A stretch of DNA of 64,000 nt. Source: Velthaea sp965214335 (lineage in GTDB: Bacteria > Vulcanimicrobiota > Vulcanimicrobiia > Vulcanimicrobiales > Vulcanimicrobiaceae). Numbering within the stretch: position 1 is the stretch's first letter; each line of letters starts with the position of its first letter. Shown piece by piece: positions 1 to 8,313 of the stretch. The DNA lies in the NCBI GenBank assembly GCA_965214335.1, contig CBDCBO010000005.1:1291567-1355566 (forward strand), in the 5' to 3' direction. A program made the translations under genes and the position numbers. The notes under the pieces are model-generated. The model saw nothing but the letters and a program-made list of their open reading frames with translations, had not been told where the DNA came from and searched no databases.

Positions 1-663
1 GGCTTTATGAAAGAGCGCAATATCGTGGCTTTGCGGGCGCTTGAACCGGCGCTGGTGACGTTTGCCATGACGCGCGGCGGTGTCGATGTGCTCGCGCTCG
101 CCCGGCGCGTGTGCCGCACCGCGGCGTCGCTGGCCGCGCTCGCACGGCTCGACGAATTACTCGCGCGGGCGACGAAGCTCGGGTACGGCGACCGCGTGCA
201 GGTCGACTTTGCGCTGCTGCGCGATCTCGAATATTACACCGGCTTTATTTTTGAGGGCTACGTTCCCGAAGTCGGTTTCTCACTCTGCGGCGGCGGCCGG
301 TACGATAGCTTGTTGCCACGCTTCGGCTTCGATGTTCCGGCCGTGGGCTGGACGGCGGGCGTCGAACAATTGCTGATCGCGCTCGAGCGGCGCGGCAAGC
401 ACGTCGTGCGGCGCCGGCAGCGGATCGATGTGCTCGTGAGCGGTTCGGATGTCGCGGCGGCGCGCGAGCGCGCGGCGGGCAACGTGGTGCGTTTCGCCGG
501 CGGCGATGTCGACGAACGTGCACTGATCGCCGACGCACGCGCGCATCATATACCGCGCGTTGTGATCGCGACCAACGGAAGCTTGCGCGAAATTCGCGTC
601 GCGCCGGCGCTCGACGAACGGCTGCCGATGCGGACCGTGGCGGCGACGTGGGACGCCAAGTGA
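1..663 (+). CDS. hisZ: ATP phosphoribosyltransferase regulatory subunit HisZ (3' part)
   Basis: This is the C-terminal part of a class II aminoacyl-tRNA-synthetase-like protein; the reading frame is open at the window edge, so the start is missing. The segment GGGRYDSLLPRFG followed by AVGWTAGVEQLL is the motif-3-type region shared by HisRS and HisZ. The tail lacks an obvious anticodon-binding domain of usual size. HisZ is the catalytically dead HisRS paralogue that activates the short form of HisG in the first step of histidine synthesis. The next gene, 25 bp downstream, is exactly such a short HisG, which favours HisZ over a true histidyl-tRNA synthetase. Confidence is high for the family and a little lower for HisZ versus HisS. 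Confidence 0.85.
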   Translation, partial: GFMKERNIVALRALEPALVTFAMTRGGVDVLALARRVCRTAASLAALARLDELLARATKLGYGDRVQVDFALLRDLEYYTGFIFEGYVPEVGFSLCGGGRYDSLLPRFGFDVPAVGWTAGVEQLLIALERRGKHVVRRRQRIDVLVSGSDVAAARERAAGNVVRFAGGDVDERALIADARAHHIPRVVIATNGSLREIRVAPALDERLPMRTVAATWDAK

Positions 664-688
664 TGCGCCGCGCCGGTGCGACTGAGCG

Positions 689-1333
689 ATGAGCGAAAAG
701 CTCGTGATCGCCATGCCCAAAGGCGCGCTGTACAGCGACGCGGCGGCCCGCTTGCGGTCAGCCGGTATCGACGTGCCGACCGACCCGGGTCGCAAACTGA
801 CCGTGACGACCGCTGACGGACGCACCGAATTGCTGTTGCTGCGGCCGACCGACGTCCCGGCATACGTTGAATTCGGTGCAGCGGACTGCGGCATCGTGGG
901 CAAAGACGTGCTGTGGGAAACCGACCGGACCGTGAGCGAACTTGCGGATCTGGGCTTCGGCTACTGCCGGCTCGTGGTCGCGGCGCGCCGGATCGACCGG
1001 TATCATGAAGGCGCTCCGTTTCCGACGTTCTTGCGCGTCGCCACGAAGTTCGGCCGTTCGGCCGAAGCGTACTTCGCCGAGCGCGATCTGCCCGTCGAGT
1101 TGATTCCCTTGCATGGTTCCGTCGAACTCAGTCCGATCGTGGGTCTAGCGGATGTTATCGTCGATCTCGTCGCAACCGGCAAGACGCTGCGCGAGCACGA
1201 TATGGTCATCGTCGCTGAAATCGCCGAAAGCACCGCGCGCTTCGTCGTCAACGCCGTTCGCTTTCGCGCGAAATACGCGTCCATCGTAGCCTTATTGGCG
1301 CGGCTGGACGCACAGCGGCCGGCGCTACACTGA
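689..1333 (+). CDS. hisG: ATP phosphoribosyltransferase catalytic subunit, short form
   Basis: HisG condenses ATP with PRPP to give phosphoribosyl-ATP, the committed step of histidine synthesis. The protein is 214 aa, the length of the short form that lacks the C-terminal regulatory domain and needs HisZ. Visible landmarks are the N-terminal IAMPKGALY strand-loop, the GAADCGIVGKD segment near residues 63-73, and the PRPP-binding loop DVIVDLVATGKTLREH at residues 155-170. It lies between hisZ and a methylase-like gene whose presumed CTG start overlaps the hisG stop. It is probably cotranscribed with hisZ and hisD. Confidence 0.95.
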   Translation: MSEKLVIAMPKGALYSDAAARLRSAGIDVPTDPGRKLTVTTADGRTELLLLRPTDVPAYVEFGAADCGIVGKDVLWETDRTVSELADLGFGYCRLVVAARRIDRYHEGAPFPTFLRVATKFGRSAEAYFAERDLPVELIPLHGSVELSPIVGLADVIVDLVATGKTLREHDMVIVAEIAESTARFVVNAVRFRAKYASIVALLARLDAQRPALH

Positions 1334-2718
1334 ACGCGCTGGGCGACTTTCAAACGCCGCCGGCACTCGCGCAGATGGTGCTGACGGCGTTGCGCGAGCG
1401 GGGCGTGTGCCCGGCCCGCATTCTCGAGCCGACCTGCGGCAGCGGTGCTTTTCTGACTGCCGCCGCGGCAGCGTTTCCCGCCGCGGTGCAGCTCGCCGGA
1501 ATCGAATACCAACGGGCGAAATTCGCTCCGGCGTTGACGGCGTTGCAACAAGTTGAGCCGCGGCTTGCGGTATATTATGCGAACGCCTATGACCTCGACT
1601 TTGCAGCCTTGGCTTGGCAGACCGCGGGCCCACTGCTCGTCGTCGGCAATCCGCCGTGGGTCACCGCTGCGGCGCTGGGACGCGCGGACGCCGGCGGATT
1701 GCAACCGCCGCGCTCGAATCCACGCCGGTTGCGCGGCCTGGCGGCTCGCACCGGTGCTGCTAACTTTGATGTGGCCGAATTCTTGCTGCTCAAACTATTG
1801 CACGAGTTGCGTTCCGAGCCGGTCCACTTCGCGCTGCTCGTTAAAGAGGCGGTGGCGCGAAAGGTCATGGCCGGCGCGGCGGCGCTCGGGCTGGGCGTCG
1901 CCGTGGCGGAGATCGTGCGCATCGATGCGCGCAAGTGGTTCGGCGTTGCCGTCGACGCGTGTTGTCTCGTGTTCACGACAACACCGGGGAGCGCCGCGCG
2001 ACCGTATCCGATCGCGGTGCGCGCCGGCTTCGGCGGGGCTCCGTCGGCATGGTTGGCTGCCCCGCCGGTCGTGGCGCCCGCGAACGGCGAGATTGTCTTT
2101 CGTCAAGGCATCAAACACGATGCGGCCGATGTGTTCGAGTTGCGACGTTCGGGCGAACGGTGGCACAACGGGTATGGCGAGCGCGTCGACATCGAACCCG
2201 AGTTTATTTTTCCGCTGTGCAAAGCGCGCGCGCTGCATCGCGGAGAAGATGATGGTACCGCGCTGATCGTCCCGCAGCGCGCTTTGGGGGCGCCCACCGC
2301 CCGGCTCGAGCAGCTCGCTCCGCGGCTGTGGGCGTACCTGGTGCGCCACCGCGTGCGGCTGGCCGCGCGCAAGTCGTCGATCTACCGGAACGCACCGGAA
2401 TTTTCGTTGTTCGGCCTCGGGCCGTATAGCTTCGCCGTCTGGAAAGTTGCGGTTGCCGCACTGTACGAAGAGCCACGTTTTCGGTTGCTGGGACCGGTCG
2501 CGGGGCGGCCGGTCGTGCTCGGTGACACGGCGTACTTCGTCCCCTTCGCCGGGGAAGCGCAAGCGCGTGCGTTTTACGCGGTGTGTACCAGTCCGGCGCT
2601 CCGCGTTCGATTGCGCGACCGCATCGTGCGGGCCAAACGGCCGATCACCAAGATGCTGCTCGACGGCGTCGACTGGAGCGCTATCGGGGCGCTCGAACCG
2701 CCGGCAGCGAAGCCGTAA
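1330..2718 (+). CDS. N6-adenine-type DNA methyltransferase-like protein
   Basis: This is a SAM-dependent methyltransferase of the N-6 adenine class. It shows motif I LEPTCGSGAFL and the catalytic motif IV NPPW (in VVGNPPWV). The first ATG is at 1375, but the frame is open upstream and reads ALGDFQTPPALAQ, the GxFxTPxxLA segment that normally opens this family. Translation therefore probably begins at CTG 1330, which overlaps the hisG stop (CTGA) and suggests coupling. No ATG, GTG or TTG precedes it in frame. It is about 460 aa and has no partner restriction gene. A DNA methylase between hisG and hisD is an odd placement. Target and role are unknown; an orphan regulatory methylase or a modifier of another substrate is possible. 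Confidence 0.75.
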   Translation: MNALGDFQTPPALAQMVLTALRERGVCPARILEPTCGSGAFLTAAAAAFPAAVQLAGIEYQRAKFAPALTALQQVEPRLAVYYANAYDLDFAALAWQTAGPLLVVGNPPWVTAAALGRADAGGLQPPRSNPRRLRGLAARTGAANFDVAEFLLLKLLHELRSEPVHFALLVKEAVARKVMAGAAALGLGVAVAEIVRIDARKWFGVAVDACCLVFTTTPGSAARPYPIAVRAGFGGAPSAWLAAPPVVAPANGEIVFRQGIKHDAADVFELRRSGERWHNGYGERVDIEPEFIFPLCKARALHRGEDDGTALIVPQRALGAPTARLEQLAPRLWAYLVRHRVRLAARKSSIYRNAPEFSLFGLGPYSFAVWKVAVAALYEEPRFRLLGPVAGRPVVLGDTAYFVPFAGEAQARAFYAVCTSPALRVRLRDRIVRAKRPITKMLLDGVDWSAIGALEPPAAKP

Positions 2719-2722
2719 GGCG

Positions 2723-4009
2723 ATGATCATCGTCGACGCTCACGATCGGATTGCGCTGCGCGCGTTGTATTCCGGTGGCTGGGATCCGCCGGCACACATC
2801 CGCGAGCGTGTCCGCACGATTTTGGAGGATGTTCGCGCGCGCGGCGATGCCGCGCTCGTCGACTATACGCGTCAATATGACGATCCGCAGAGCAGTCTCG
2901 ACCGCCTGCGGGTCGACGTTCCGTCACGCAAGCACGCGCGGTTGTTGGTGCCCGAGCGGATCGCAGCCGGTCTGGAACGAGCGCGCGAACGCATTGAAGA
3001 ATTTCACGCACGACAGAAGCCGGTCGATCTTTCGTATCACACGCGTGACGGAACGCTGTGCCAACTGCTGAACCGGCCCTTGGCCAGCATTGGCGCCTAC
3101 GTTCCTGGCGGCACCGCACGGTATCCATCGTCGGTCCTCATGACCGTCGTTCCGGCCAAGGTGGCGGGCGTCGAGCGAACCGTCATCACCACGCCGCCGG
3201 CGCGCGACGGGTCGATACATCCGGCTACGCTGTATGCGTGCAGCTTGACCGGCGTCGATGAGCTGTACGCCGTCGGGGGCGCCCAAGCAATTGCGGCTTT
3301 GGCTTACGGCACGGCGGCCATCGCGCCGGTTGATAAAATCGTCGGGCCCGGCAACGTGTATGTCACCGAGGCCAAACGTCAAGTCTTCGGCAGGTGCGGC
3401 ATCGATGGACTAGCCGGGCCGTCCGAAGTGCTCGTCGTCGCCGACGCGCATGCCGAGCCGCACCTCGTTGCGGGCGAACTCATTGCCCAAGCCGAGCACG
3501 ACCCGCTGGCGCGCGTTGCGGCGGTTTCGCGCGACCGGGCGGTGCTCGAAGCGGTGGGCGCATTGCTGGACGGCGATTTTGCCCGAGCGACCGGCCGCAA
3601 CGAGATTGTCGAGCGTGTGTTAGCCGAGCGCACCTATCTGATTTTGGCGCGTGACGATGCTGATATTCTCGACGTCATCGAACGCTTCGCTCCCGAACAT
3701 TTGTCGCTGCAGACCGTAGCGCCGTACGAACTCGTAGCTCGAATCCGGCGTGCCGGAGCGATCTTCGTCGGCAATGACACGCCGGTGGCGGCCGGCGATT
3801 ACATCGCGGGAAGCAATCACGTGCTGCCGACATCCGGCGCGGCGCGCTTCTCGTCGGGTTTGCATACGGCCGACTATTTCCGCACGATGTCGCTCATTGA
3901 AAATAGTCGCGAACGGATGGCCGGCGACCGCGAGACGCTCGCGGCGCTGGCTGAATACGAGGGTCTCCCGGCGCACGCCCGTAGTGCGCTTTTACGGTCC
4001 GGCATGTAG
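2723..4009 (+). CDS. hisD: histidinol dehydrogenase
   Basis: HisD is the zinc-dependent, NAD-linked enzyme that oxidises L-histidinol to histidine in two steps. At 428 aa it has the usual length. Diagnostic segments are the NAD-binding GPGNVYVTEAKRQV, the catalytic FAPEHLSL with its Glu-His pair, and the zinc-site region TPVAAGDYIAGSNHVLPTSG. The frame is open further upstream, but the ATG at 2723 begins the family-typical N-terminus and sits 4 bp after the methylase stop. It closes the his run; the next gene lies on the opposite strand. Confidence 0.96.
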   Translation: MIIVDAHDRIALRALYSGGWDPPAHIRERVRTILEDVRARGDAALVDYTRQYDDPQSSLDRLRVDVPSRKHARLLVPERIAAGLERARERIEEFHARQKPVDLSYHTRDGTLCQLLNRPLASIGAYVPGGTARYPSSVLMTVVPAKVAGVERTVITTPPARDGSIHPATLYACSLTGVDELYAVGGAQAIAALAYGTAAIAPVDKIVGPGNVYVTEAKRQVFGRCGIDGLAGPSEVLVVADAHAEPHLVAGELIAQAEHDPLARVAAVSRDRAVLEAVGALLDGDFARATGRNEIVERVLAERTYLILARDDADILDVIERFAPEHLSLQTVAPYELVARIRRAGAIFVGNDTPVAAGDYIAGSNHVLPTSGAARFSSGLHTADYFRTMSLIENSRERMAGDRETLAALAEYEGLPAHARSALLRSGM

Positions 4010-4117
4010 CGCTGAGCCGCGCTTCGTCACCAGCCGTGGTAAAGGACGAAGCCCGCAAGCTCGAACCTTTTTAGCTTTTGCGGCGTGACGGCTGCGCAAA
4101 CGGGGCAGCTGCGGCGC

Positions 4118-4858
4118 TTAGAGCCGCGCGAGCAATGCGGTCTTTTTCGTGCTGAACTCAGCGTCGCTCAAAATGCCGCGCCGGTGCAGATCGGCGAGCT
4201 GTTCGATCGTTTCAACAACGCCGGGCGACGGCGCTGCGGGCTCGTTGCGACCGGCCGTGACGACCGGCAGCGTGGCCGGATCGATCGCGCCGTGCTGACT
4301 CGAAAAGCGTAGCGACGAGGCGTCGGACTGCGCTTGAGCGACACCCTCGATGCGGTGATCGAGCGTATCGTATAGCGTCACATGCCCGGCGCGTTCGATC
4401 GCGAGCCGGCGGGTTGCGCCAAAGTAAGCGTAGCGAATTCCGTTTTGCGCACCCGAAGCGTTCGGACGGCCGAGCTCGGCCCGCCACCAGTGCGCCGCGT
4501 CAGCCTGATTGCCGGACGGCGCCATGCTCTCGCTAGTGACCGGCGACGCCGCGCCGTGATCCTCGGAACGGCTGCCGGCAAAATCGGTTTGGGGCGCCGG
4601 CGCAGATGCGAAGAGCTGCGGTTCGGTTTGCGCCAACTGCGCGAGTTCCGCGCACAACCGCCCGACGCGAGCTTTGAGCGCGGAGTCGGACATGCGGCCC
4701 AGCATCAGCATGCCGCCATGCATCCATTGCCCGCTGCCGCCGAACTCGGGATGGTCGAATTGCGCCATGCCGCCCACACCGTCGCCGAACGCGCGCACCA
4801 TCGCTTCCGTCGCGCCGGAACTAAAACCGTGCCGCCGGGCAACGTCGTCGATTAACAT
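4118..4858 (-). CDS. SHOCT-domain protein
   Basis: This is a 246-aa soluble protein of unknown function. The last 30 residues (IEQLADLHRRGILSDAEFSTKK...) form a SHOCT domain, a short C-terminal oligomerisation helix pair found on many unrelated proteins. The N-terminal part is Gly/Met-rich with no recognisable catalytic motif. Its start ATG overlaps the end of the upstream DUF962 gene by 7 bp, so the two are likely co-translated. It converges with hisD, 108 bp away. Confidence 0.7.
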   Translation of the reverse strand: MLIDDVARRHGFSSGATEAMVRAFGDGVGGMAQFDHPEFGGSGQWMHGGMLMLGRMSDSALKARVGRLCAELAQLAQTEPQLFASAPAPQTDFAGSRSEDHGAASPVTSESMAPSGNQADAAHWWRAELGRPNASGAQNGIRYAYFGATRRLAIERAGHVTLYDTLDHRIEGVAQAQSDASSLRFSSQHGAIDPATLPVVTAGRNEPAAPSPGVVETIEQLADLHRRGILSDAEFSTKKTALLARL

Positions 4859-5193
4859 GCTGCGACGTTGGGCGCAGCGGCCGGCGGCGCCGCGATCGAA
4901 GCCGAAGCATTAAAATCGCCGCGCAGAAATTTGGCAACCATGACGAAGTCGGCTCGGAACGACAGCACCGGATGTTCGAAGGTTTTCGGCTGATTTCGTT
5001 CGAAGACCCAGTGCGATACGAACGCCGGAAGATAACCCAGCGCCAGACCGGCGAACACGAATGCCGGTTTGCGGTTCACGATCCCGGTTACACCGACGGT
5101 GATGCCGCTGAGCAGACCGCAGGTGTGCACCAGCTTGGTGCGCCGGTCGGCGTGCGCCGCGAGATACTCGGGAAAGAATTCGCTAAACGTCAT
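4852..5193 (-). CDS. DUF962/Mpo1-like membrane protein
   Basis: This 113-aa protein matches the DUF962 (Mpo1-like) pattern: an N-terminal FFPEYLAAHADRRTKLVHTCG with the conserved His, two hydrophobic segments, and SHWVFERNQPKTFEHP containing the second conserved His. In yeast the family member Mpo1 is an iron-dependent dioxygenase of fatty-acid alpha-oxidation; the bacterial role is not established. The start at 5193 is chosen because a GGAG Shine-Dalgarno lies 5 nt upstream. The frame is open back to an ATG at 5409 with protein-like composition, which would overlap the divergent phosphatase gene, so an N-terminal extension is not excluded. Its 3' end overlaps the SHOCT gene by 7 bp. Confidence 0.75.
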   Translation of the reverse strand: MTFSEFFPEYLAAHADRRTKLVHTCGLLSGITVGVTGIVNRKPAFVFAGLALGYLPAFVSHWVFERNQPKTFEHPVLSFRADFVMVAKFLRGDFNASASIAAPPAAAPNVAAC

Positions 5194-5386
5194 GATTGCT
5201 CCAAAGCCGCGCGAGCCGAAAAGGAACCGCACAGGCAAATGCGGCGCGATCCGGCCGCTGACCGGTGCGGTGCGGCCGGTGGCGTATTCTTCGGCAGCGT
5301 TCAGCGCTGCGTCCTCGCCCGGCGCGACCGTTGCGTCGCCGGCAAGGTAAGCGGAGTCCGCTTTCGATCGCGCGTACTTCTGCTCG

Positions 5387-6202
5387 GTGATCCGTCCGGC
5401 TGTCGCCATCCGTCTCATCGCGCTCGATTTGGACGGTACCGTCATCGGCGCCGATCTGGTCGTGCGCGAGCGCGTTCGAGAGGCCGTGATTCGGGCCCAA
5501 GCGCAGGGCATCGCCGTCACGATCGTTACCGGTCGCATGTTCGCCGCGGCGCGTCCCTTCGCCCAGGCGCTCGGCATCACCGGCCCGATCGTGTGTTATC
5601 AAGGCGCGGGCATCTTCGATGTCGTCAGCGGTGAAACGCTTGCCCAAACGCCGCTGGCTCAGCCGGTGACGCGCGAAGTGTTGGCCAAAGCAAAAGCCGA
5701 CCGCTTTCATGCCCAGTGCTATGCCGGCGACCGGCTCTACGTTGATGAGATCAACGCGTACTCTGATAAATACCGCGATCTTTCGCGGGTCGAGCCGGTG
5801 CTCGTGCCGTCACTCATCGAAGCGTTCGACCAAACGCCGACGCTCAAGATCGTACTCGTCGACGAGGCCGCGCGAGCCACGGCCTATACCGAAACGCTCA
5901 AGTCGCTGCTGGGAACGACGGCCTACGTCACGCGCAGTCATCCCGACTTCGTCGAGGTGCTCGATCCCGGGGTTGATAAGGGTCGCGCGCTGCACTTCAT
6001 CGCCGAACACTACGGCGTGGCGATCGATGCGACGCTGGCGGTCGGTGATTCATGGAACGACCTGCCGCTACTGAGTGCGGCCGGAATGGGCATCGCGATG
6101 GCCTCGGCGCCGCCCGAGCTTTTAGCGCGCGCCGATGCCGTCGTAAGCGATGTCGCGCACGACGGCGTCGCTGAAGCAATCGAACGGTACGCGCTCGCGT
6201 GA
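5387..6202 (+). CDS. Cof-type HAD-superfamily phosphatase
   Basis: This is a 271-aa HAD hydrolase of the Cof/IIB class, probably a sugar-phosphate or cofactor phosphatase. Motif I is LDLDGTV near the N-terminus, motif II is the TGR of IVTGRMF, and motif IV is VGDSWNDLPLL followed by the GIAMASAP turn. The central cap domain has the usual length. The start is GTG 5387; no later start is possible because motif I follows within about 12 residues. The stop overlaps the ftsQ start (GTGA), so it may be cotranscribed with the division genes. The substrate cannot be read from sequence. Confidence 0.85.
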   Translation: MIRPAVAIRLIALDLDGTVIGADLVVRERVREAVIRAQAQGIAVTIVTGRMFAAARPFAQALGITGPIVCYQGAGIFDVVSGETLAQTPLAQPVTREVLAKAKADRFHAQCYAGDRLYVDEINAYSDKYRDLSRVEPVLVPSLIEAFDQTPTLKIVLVDEAARATAYTETLKSLLGTTAYVTRSHPDFVEVLDPGVDKGRALHFIAEHYGVAIDATLAVGDSWNDLPLLSAAGMGIAMASAPPELLARADAVVSDVAHDGVAEAIERYALA

Positions 6203-6954
6203 CCGCGCGCACGAGCGCACTTCGCCGCCGGCGTAAAACGTCGCTGGTCATGCGGCTGCGGGTCGTGTGGGTGTTCGTCGTTGTGACGCTTGGCGTCGGC
6301 GTCTACCTCGGCTACGTGCTGGTGACGCTGCCCGCCTTACGCGTGCGGGTGATCGACGTTCGAATCGACGGTATCGCGGTGACTGAACGCGACGTCTTGG
6401 CTGCGGCCGCGATCGACCGAAGCAGCAACCTCTGGCTGCTCGACACGCGGCGGATGGCGCAACGCATCGAAGCGATCCCATACGTCGATCAGGCGCAGGT
6501 TCGGCGCGAGCTCCCCGCTCGGCTGACGATCGCGGTGACCGAACGCGAACCGGCGGCCTGCGTCGATAGTGGAGCGCAAACCGCCACGATCGACGACCGT
6601 CGCCGCATCTTGCAGGCCGGCTGTGCTCGGACCGGTGCGCTGCATATCGCACTGCCCGCACAACGGCTGGGCCGGCCGGGTGTTACGGCAAGCGCGCCCG
6701 AACTCGTGACGCTCCTCGCCGACGCCCGCGCTTTGCGCGCCGCGCAAGTCAACGTGCGAACGATCGGGGTCGACCGATTTGGCGGCCTCGTGGCAGTCCT
6801 GCCGAACGGCGTCCGGTTGTTATTCGGTCTGGATGCCGACGTCGCCGAGAAGGCCAAGCTCGTGGGCCCGGTATTAACGGCTGCCGCTGCCGGCCGGCCG
6901 GTACGAGCGGTTGATTTGCGCGCGCCGGAGACACCGACGGTGCTCTTTCGATAG
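6199..6954 (+). CDS. ftsQ: cell division protein FtsQ
   Basis: FtsQ is the bitopic scaffold that links early and late divisome proteins. This 251-aa protein has a basic cytoplasmic N-terminus, one membrane segment near residues 21-42, then a POTRA domain (VRVIDVRIDGIAVTERDVL...) and the FtsQ/DivIB domain with the EAIPYVDQAQVRRELPARL pattern. Position supports the call: ftsA and ftsZ follow. The GTG start overlaps the phosphatase stop by 4 bp. Confidence 0.9.
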   Translation: MTARTSALRRRRKTSLVMRLRVVWVFVVVTLGVGVYLGYVLVTLPALRVRVIDVRIDGIAVTERDVLAAAAIDRSSNLWLLDTRRMAQRIEAIPYVDQAQVRRELPARLTIAVTEREPAACVDSGAQTATIDDRRRILQAGCARTGALHIALPAQRLGRPGVTASAPELVTLLADARALRAAQVNVRTIGVDRFGGLVAVLPNGVRLLFGLDADVAEKAKLVGPVLTAAAAGRPVRAVDLRAPETPTVLFR

Positions 6955-6984
6955 CTAAATCTTGTAGGTATCGCCGGCTCTACC

Positions 6985-6998
6985 CCCAATATATTGGG
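6985..6998. promoter_or_regulatory. 14-bp perfect palindrome upstream of ftsA
   Basis: CCCAATATATTGGG is a perfect palindrome in the 73-bp gap between ftsQ and ftsA. One mismatch further out, the dyad continues to 6982-7001. A symmetric AT core with G/C flanks is typical of a dimeric repressor site and resembles the general form of NrdR boxes, though it does not match that consensus well. The regulator is unknown. Confidence 0.45.
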
Positions 6999-7027
6999 TG
7001 TAGTGCGGTACAACTGCGGGCGACGAG

Positions 7028-8254
7028 ATGGCTAGGGGCGAGACGATCGCCGGCCTGGATATCGGTACGACGAAGACGTGCGCGATCATCGCCTCCAACG
7101 GCGTTAACGGCTTCGAGATCATCGGCGTCGGCGAAGCCCCGTCGCTGGGCATGCGCAAAGGGGTGGTCACCGACCTCGAAGAGACGATCAAGTCGATCGA
7201 AATCGCAACCGAGCGCGCCGAGCGCATGGCGGGGGTTCACGTTTCGGGAGTGTACGTCGGCATCACCGGCGAGCACGTGCAGTCGACCAACAATCATGCC
7301 GTCGTGGCTGTCGCGGGCGATGAACGAGAAGTGATCGCGGCTGACATCCGGCGGGTGGTGGACGCGAGCAAAATCATCAGTCTCGCCGCCGACCGGCAGA
7401 TCGTCCACGCGCTGCCCCGCCACTTCACGATCGATGGGCAGAATGGTGTAACGGATCCCATCGGCATGTCGGGCGGACGCTTAGAAGTCGACACGCATAT
7501 CGTGACCGGCGGCTCGACCTTCATCGCCAACGTCTTGAAGTGCGTGAGTCGCGCGGGCCTCGAAACTGTCGGCATCGTGTTCGAACCGTTGGCTTCGTCG
7601 GCCGCCACGCTACTACCCGAAGAGAAACACATCGGTGTCGTGCTGCTCGACATCGGCGGGGGCACGACCGACATCGCGGTCTATGCCGGCGGCGGCCTCG
7701 TCCACAGCGCGACGATTCCGGTTGGCGGCAATATCCTCACCAACGACATCGCGCTGGGGTTGAAAACGACATTCGCGGAAGCCGAAATGCTCAAACGGAC
7801 GTATGGTTCGGGCGCGCTCAAAGCCGATGACAGCGACGGCGTCATGTTTGCGGTCAAAACGCTGGACGGGCGCAGTTCGCGCGATGTGAGCGCGGGTCAA
7901 TTGCGCTCGATCGTGGTGCCGCGCATTCTTGAAATCTTTCGCATGTCCAAGCAAAACATCTGGTCGCATATCGCGCGCGATCAAATGCTGGGCGAAGTGG
8001 TGATAACCGGCGGCGGGGCGCATCTGCGGCACATCGACGTGACCGCCGCCGATTTCTTTGGTCTGCCGACGCGTATCGGCATTCCGTCGACCGTCGCAGG
8101 GCTTACTGATTCGGTCAAAAAACCCGAGTATGCGACGGCCGTCGGGCTGGTGCTCTTTGGTCCGCGGGGCGAAACCGCGCCGCAACGACGATTGGGCTCG
8201 GCGAACGGCATGCTGACCCGGCTACGCTCCTGGTTTGGCTCGATTTGGACCTAA
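7028..8254 (+). CDS. ftsA: cell division protein FtsA
   Basis: FtsA is the actin-like ATPase that tethers FtsZ to the membrane. At 408 aa it shows the phosphate-1 loop LDIGTTKTCAII near the start, the SHS2 (1C) insertion, the phosphate-2 motif VLLDIGGGTTDIAVY, and the adenosine loop VITGGGAHL. The last 15 residues (MLTRLRSWFGSIW) form the amphipathic membrane-targeting helix. ftsZ starts 59 bp downstream. Confidence 0.95.
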   Translation: MARGETIAGLDIGTTKTCAIIASNGVNGFEIIGVGEAPSLGMRKGVVTDLEETIKSIEIATERAERMAGVHVSGVYVGITGEHVQSTNNHAVVAVAGDEREVIAADIRRVVDASKIISLAADRQIVHALPRHFTIDGQNGVTDPIGMSGGRLEVDTHIVTGGSTFIANVLKCVSRAGLETVGIVFEPLASSAATLLPEEKHIGVVLLDIGGGTTDIAVYAGGGLVHSATIPVGGNILTNDIALGLKTTFAEAEMLKRTYGSGALKADDSDGVMFAVKTLDGRSSRDVSAGQLRSIVVPRILEIFRMSKQNIWSHIARDQMLGEVVITGGGAHLRHIDVTAADFFGLPTRIGIPSTVAGLTDSVKKPEYATAVGLVLFGPRGETAPQRRLGSANGMLTRLRSWFGSIWT

Positions 8255-8313
8255 CTGCACCGTCCAAGCTGGTGCAAATTCCCCTTTTCTCACCCGAGGA
8301 GGCTTCGAAGACG

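Noticed and set aside
4060..4110. possible terminator between hisD and the SHOCT gene
   Set aside because: The stem (CCGCAAGCT against AGCTTTTGCGG) needs a bulge and the T-run is internal, so it is not convincing.
5194..5409. N-terminal extension of the DUF962 protein
   Set aside because: The frame is open and protein-like, but it would overlap a divergent gene and the downstream start has a clear GGAG site; kept as a note only.
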